This document shows positions 6,271 to 7,785 of a DNA stretch of 7,785 nucleotides, piece by piece. Source of the stretch: an uncultured Erysipelotrichaceae bacterium (lineage in GTDB: Bacteria > Bacillota_I > Bacilli_A > RFN20 > CAG-826); contig CADCCA010000060.1 of the NCBI GenBank assembly GCA_902799855.1, forward strand, positions 1 through 7,785, in the 5' to 3' direction. Each line of letters begins with the position of its first letter. The first letter of the stretch is position 1. A model generated the notes under the pieces. The model was not told the origin of the DNA, searched no databases, and saw nothing but the letters and a program-made list of their open reading frames with translations. Both the position numbers and the translations under genes were made by a program.

Positions 6271-6350
6271 CACGAATGCCAATGTTTATTCATCTTATTC
6301 CTAATCTTTTTGTTAAACAAAACTCCCCTCTGGATGGACTGTATGACAAG

Positions 6351-6380
6351 AAAAAAGGACTGACACTTTAGTATCAATCC
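6351..6380 (-). terminator. Complete rho-independent terminator with no intact upstream gene
   Basis: On the minus strand GGATTGATAC-TAAA-GTGTCAGTCC pairs fully (two U-G wobbles) and is followed by six T's. On the plus strand the wobbles become C-A mismatches and there is no T-run, so it works only for minus-strand transcripts. The only thing upstream on that strand is the gene remnant at 6384-6485. Confidence 0.8.
6352..6367. repeat. 16-bp direct repeat, right copy (within intact terminator)
   Basis: AAAAAGGACTGACACT is identical to 5526-5541. Here it forms the T-run, the 3' arm and one loop base of the complete minus-strand terminator. The two copies are 826 bp apart and bracket the regulator and antitoxin genes. 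Confidence 0.8.
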
Positions 6381-6383
6381 TAT

Positions 6384-6485
6384 TTAACTAAATTGGCTTA
6401 AATGCATAGTTTTGATACAACCAAACACTTTTGTGTTAGGCCCAAACCCAATTTTAACGAAACAATAATTTGAATAATCGAGCTT
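6384..6485 (-). pseudogene. Probable 3'-end remnant of a lost minus-strand gene
   Basis: A minus-strand frame of 33 codons closed at its 5' side by an in-frame TAA (6488-6486) ends at TAA 6386-6384. It contains no plausible start codon near its beginning, yet its translation looks like real protein: YCFVKIGFGPNTKVFGCIKT in the middle and LSQFS at the end. The stop is 3 nt before a complete terminator on the same strand, as expected for a genuine gene end. I do not recognise the family. The most likely reading is that the 5' part of this gene was deleted or replaced, perhaps when the large plus-strand ORF now starting at 6523 arrived. A chance frame cannot be ruled out, as it is short. Confidence 0.45.
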
Positions 6486-6508
6486 TTATCTAAAAATAGA
6501 GAATAATG

Positions 6509-6517
6509 TGTTATTAT
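6509..6517 (+). promoter_or_regulatory. Extended -10 (TGTTATTAT) for the large unknown ORF
   Basis: TGn followed by TATTAT lies 5 nt before the ATG at 6523 and 11 nt before a second ATG at 6529. Transcription would begin at about the first ATG. No ribosome binding site and no clear -35 are visible. Confidence 0.45.
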
Positions 6518-6522
6518 TGATA

Positions 6523-7785
6523 ATGACTATGGGCATATTTGATATTTTCAAAAAGAACAAAACCACAAATGTTTCGAGCAAAAATTCTTCTTTAACTACT
6601 AGTAGTTATACCGTCAATGATCGGGCATTCAAAAACAGCAACACTCCATTCGATTCAAACGAAGAGGAAGTGTTTTCACAGCGAATAGGAGTTCCTTATT
6701 GTAAAGTAAAAGAAATCGTCGGAGTTAATGGAGCAAATCCTAGTTTTATAGGATCATATTCTGCATATGATACAAATGATAATAAATATGCAATCTGGAT
6801 TTACAAAGGGTTTGTAGTGATTTGGCCTTTTGAATGTAAAGAAATCCCCCACTACGAATTCTTATCTAAGAGATATATTTGTGAAAATCCAAATACCTTC
6901 TTTTTGTGCCATTTCGTTCACAGCTTGAATTTTATAAAAGAGCTAACCAACGAAAACAAAGGCGGTATACCTGTAACCCGTATTTCCTATATCGACTCAA
7001 CCATGCTTCCTCAAATGTGGACAGAGGAAAAATCAAAATTAGAAAGTGTTTATAAATACATAAAACAAAGCCTTCACAAAAACAAAGATGGCGATGATGG
7101 ATTCTTTTATTCTTTATATTCGGTTAATGAGAGGCAAATAAAGCAAATCATTCTCGGAGATACACATAAAGAAGAATTTGAAGGAATTAAATCTTCTGAC
7201 AATTCAACTGTTCGCCTCTATTGTCTAGGCTCTTCACTTTTTGCTATAGCCGATAGTTCTTTTACATTTGAGAATATTAAATTCTTATTTTTGAAAAAAC
7301 CATATGACAAAAGGTTGATAACACAGCACGTGTTAAATGCGAAAATGATTGATGTCAAATTAGATGAAACAATCACAATTAAAATTAATAACAATTCATA
7401 TGTTTTCCCGTTTGGCAAAAACAGTTTCCTATACAATTATTTTTCCAAAGAAGAAGGCGACAGCAGCTTTAGCAGGTTTGGATTCAGTGAAAGCACTTTA
7501 ATTAACAGGGTTAAAAATAACTCAGTCATCGGTTTAGGATATAGTGAACTAAATAAAGACATCTATGAGATTATATTATTGGATAAAAACACTTTTATAG
7601 TTTCTAGATTACCAAAAGGAATTGCAGATGTTAGTGAGTTTAAATCTTGTTTAAAGGATTCATTATGTGATACTAATTCTTTATTAAAATACCTATTCAC
7701 AGTAGATGACATTATTGAAGTATACAGTGATGAATCGATTAATTCCTATCATTACGTAAAGAACCCCAATGCATTAAGTGCCGCA
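6523..7785 (+). CDS. Large protein of unknown function, open at the 3' window edge
   Basis: One frame is open from ATG 6523 to the last base: 421 codons without a stop, far longer than chance in AT-rich DNA. I do not recognise the protein. It starts MTMGIFDIFKK, an amphipathic start without a signal peptide; residues about 10-48 are a Lys/Ser/Thr/Asn-rich, probably disordered linker. After that the sequence is globular, with aromatic-rich beta-like blocks such as KYAIWIYKGFVVIWPFE (88-104) and YEIILLDKNTFIVSRLPKG (348-366), and a helical block around WTEEKSKLESVYKYIKQ (166-182). No membrane helices or catalytic signature are evident; Cys residues are scattered (60, 105, 120, 129, 234, 376, 382). 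ATA and AGG codons are fairly frequent, which hints at recent transfer. Initiation at ATG 6529 is an alternative; neither has a Shine-Dalgarno sequence. It is transcribed away from the antitoxin gene, so a functional link is only a guess. Confidence 0.85.
   Translation, partial: MTMGIFDIFKKNKTTNVSSKNSSLTTSSYTVNDRAFKNSNTPFDSNEEEVFSQRIGVPYCKVKEIVGVNGANPSFIGSYSAYDTNDNKYAIWIYKGFVVIWPFECKEIPHYEFLSKRYICENPNTFFLCHFVHSLNFIKELTNENKGGIPVTRISYIDSTMLPQMWTEEKSKLESVYKYIKQSLHKNKDGDDGFFYSLYSVNERQIKQIILGDTHKEEFEGIKSSDNSTVRLYCLGSSLFAIADSSFTFENIKFLFLKKPYDKRLITQHVLNAKMIDVKLDETITIKINNNSYVFPFGKNSFLYNYFSKEEGDSSFSRFGFSESTLINRVKNNSVIGLGYSELNKDIYEIILLDKNTFIVSRLPKGIADVSEFKSCLKDSLCDTNSLLKYLFTVDDIIEVYSDESINSYHYVKNPNALSAA

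Noticed and set aside
6011..6304. Plus-strand open frame across the antitoxin gene and regulator promoter
   Set aside because: It runs antisense to the VbhA-like gene, its terminator and the operator region. The translation has no recognisable features and there is no ribosome binding site.
6308..6322. Palindrome TTTTGT-TAA-ACAAAA
   Set aside because: An AT-only-type palindrome that is expected by chance in this base composition and has no partner copy nearby.
6371..6418. Inverted pair GTATCAA (6371-6377) / TTGATAC (6412-6418) that could compete with the terminator hairpin
   Set aside because: Only 7 bp with a 34-nt loop, and the right arm falls in the remnant coding frame. Probably coincidence rather than an attenuator.
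6424..6437. Small hairpin AACAC-TTTT-GTGTT
   Set aside because: A 5-bp stem with no T-run following. It lies inside the remnant frame and is too weak for a terminator.
7218..7436. Minus-strand open frame inside the large plus-strand ORF
   Set aside because: The 421-codon plus-strand frame covers it completely. The hydrophobic translation is what antisense of Lys/Asn-rich coding would give.
1..7785. CRISPR arrays, tRNA or rRNA genes, transposase or integrase genes
   Set aside because: No regularly spaced repeats, no cloverleaf or rRNA signatures and no recognisable transposase or integrase were seen, so the direct repeat cannot be tied to a known mobile element from this window.

Overview
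This is a 7.8 kb stretch of AT-rich DNA that uses the standard genetic code (Trp is TGG; stops seen are TAA and TAG). Low G+C, a CotH-type kinase, a lipobox-bearing lipoprotein and AAGGG/AGGAA-type ribosome binding sites point to a Bacillota (Firmicutes)-type bacterium, perhaps an uncultured Bacilli or Mollicutes-related gut lineage. The lineage is inference; no rRNA or other marker gene is present.

Layout. The left edge (1-491, +) holds the C-terminal part of a CotH-family protein kinase-like protein, ended by a bidirectional terminator. It faces a secreted purple-acid-phosphatase-like lipoprotein (547-2148, -). Upstream of the phosphatase is a probable four-gene minus-strand operon: hexapeptide O-acetyltransferase (4021-4575), small GNAT acetyltransferase (3715-3975), six-helix membrane protein (3148-3678) and potassium channel (2234-3145). 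It runs from an extended -10 promoter at 4607-4615 to a terminator at 2204-2232. A divergent alpha/beta-hydrolase esterase (4670-5527, +) follows.

The right third (5526-7785) looks like accessory DNA. Two separately transcribed minus-strand genes lie there: an XRE regulator fused to a zinc ribbon (5540-5986), with an operator-like palindrome over its promoter, and an orphan VbhA-type Fic antitoxin (6088-6258) with its own terminator. An exact 16-bp direct repeat (5526-5541 and 6352-6367) flanks this pair. The right copy is part of an intact minus-strand terminator that sits 3 nt after the stop codon of what looks like the leftover 3' end of a lost gene (6384-6485). Beyond that, a large protein of unknown function begins at 6523 (+) and stays open to the window end (421 codons seen).

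The phosphatase, the esterase and the two acetyltransferases look like ordinary metabolic genes. The regulator/antitoxin pair, the gene remnant and the unknown ORF suggest a site of repeated gene gain and loss. Several starts (3678, 4670, 6258, 6523) lack a Shine-Dalgarno sequence and have a -10-like box within about 5-13 nt, so leaderless or near-leaderless transcripts may be common here.
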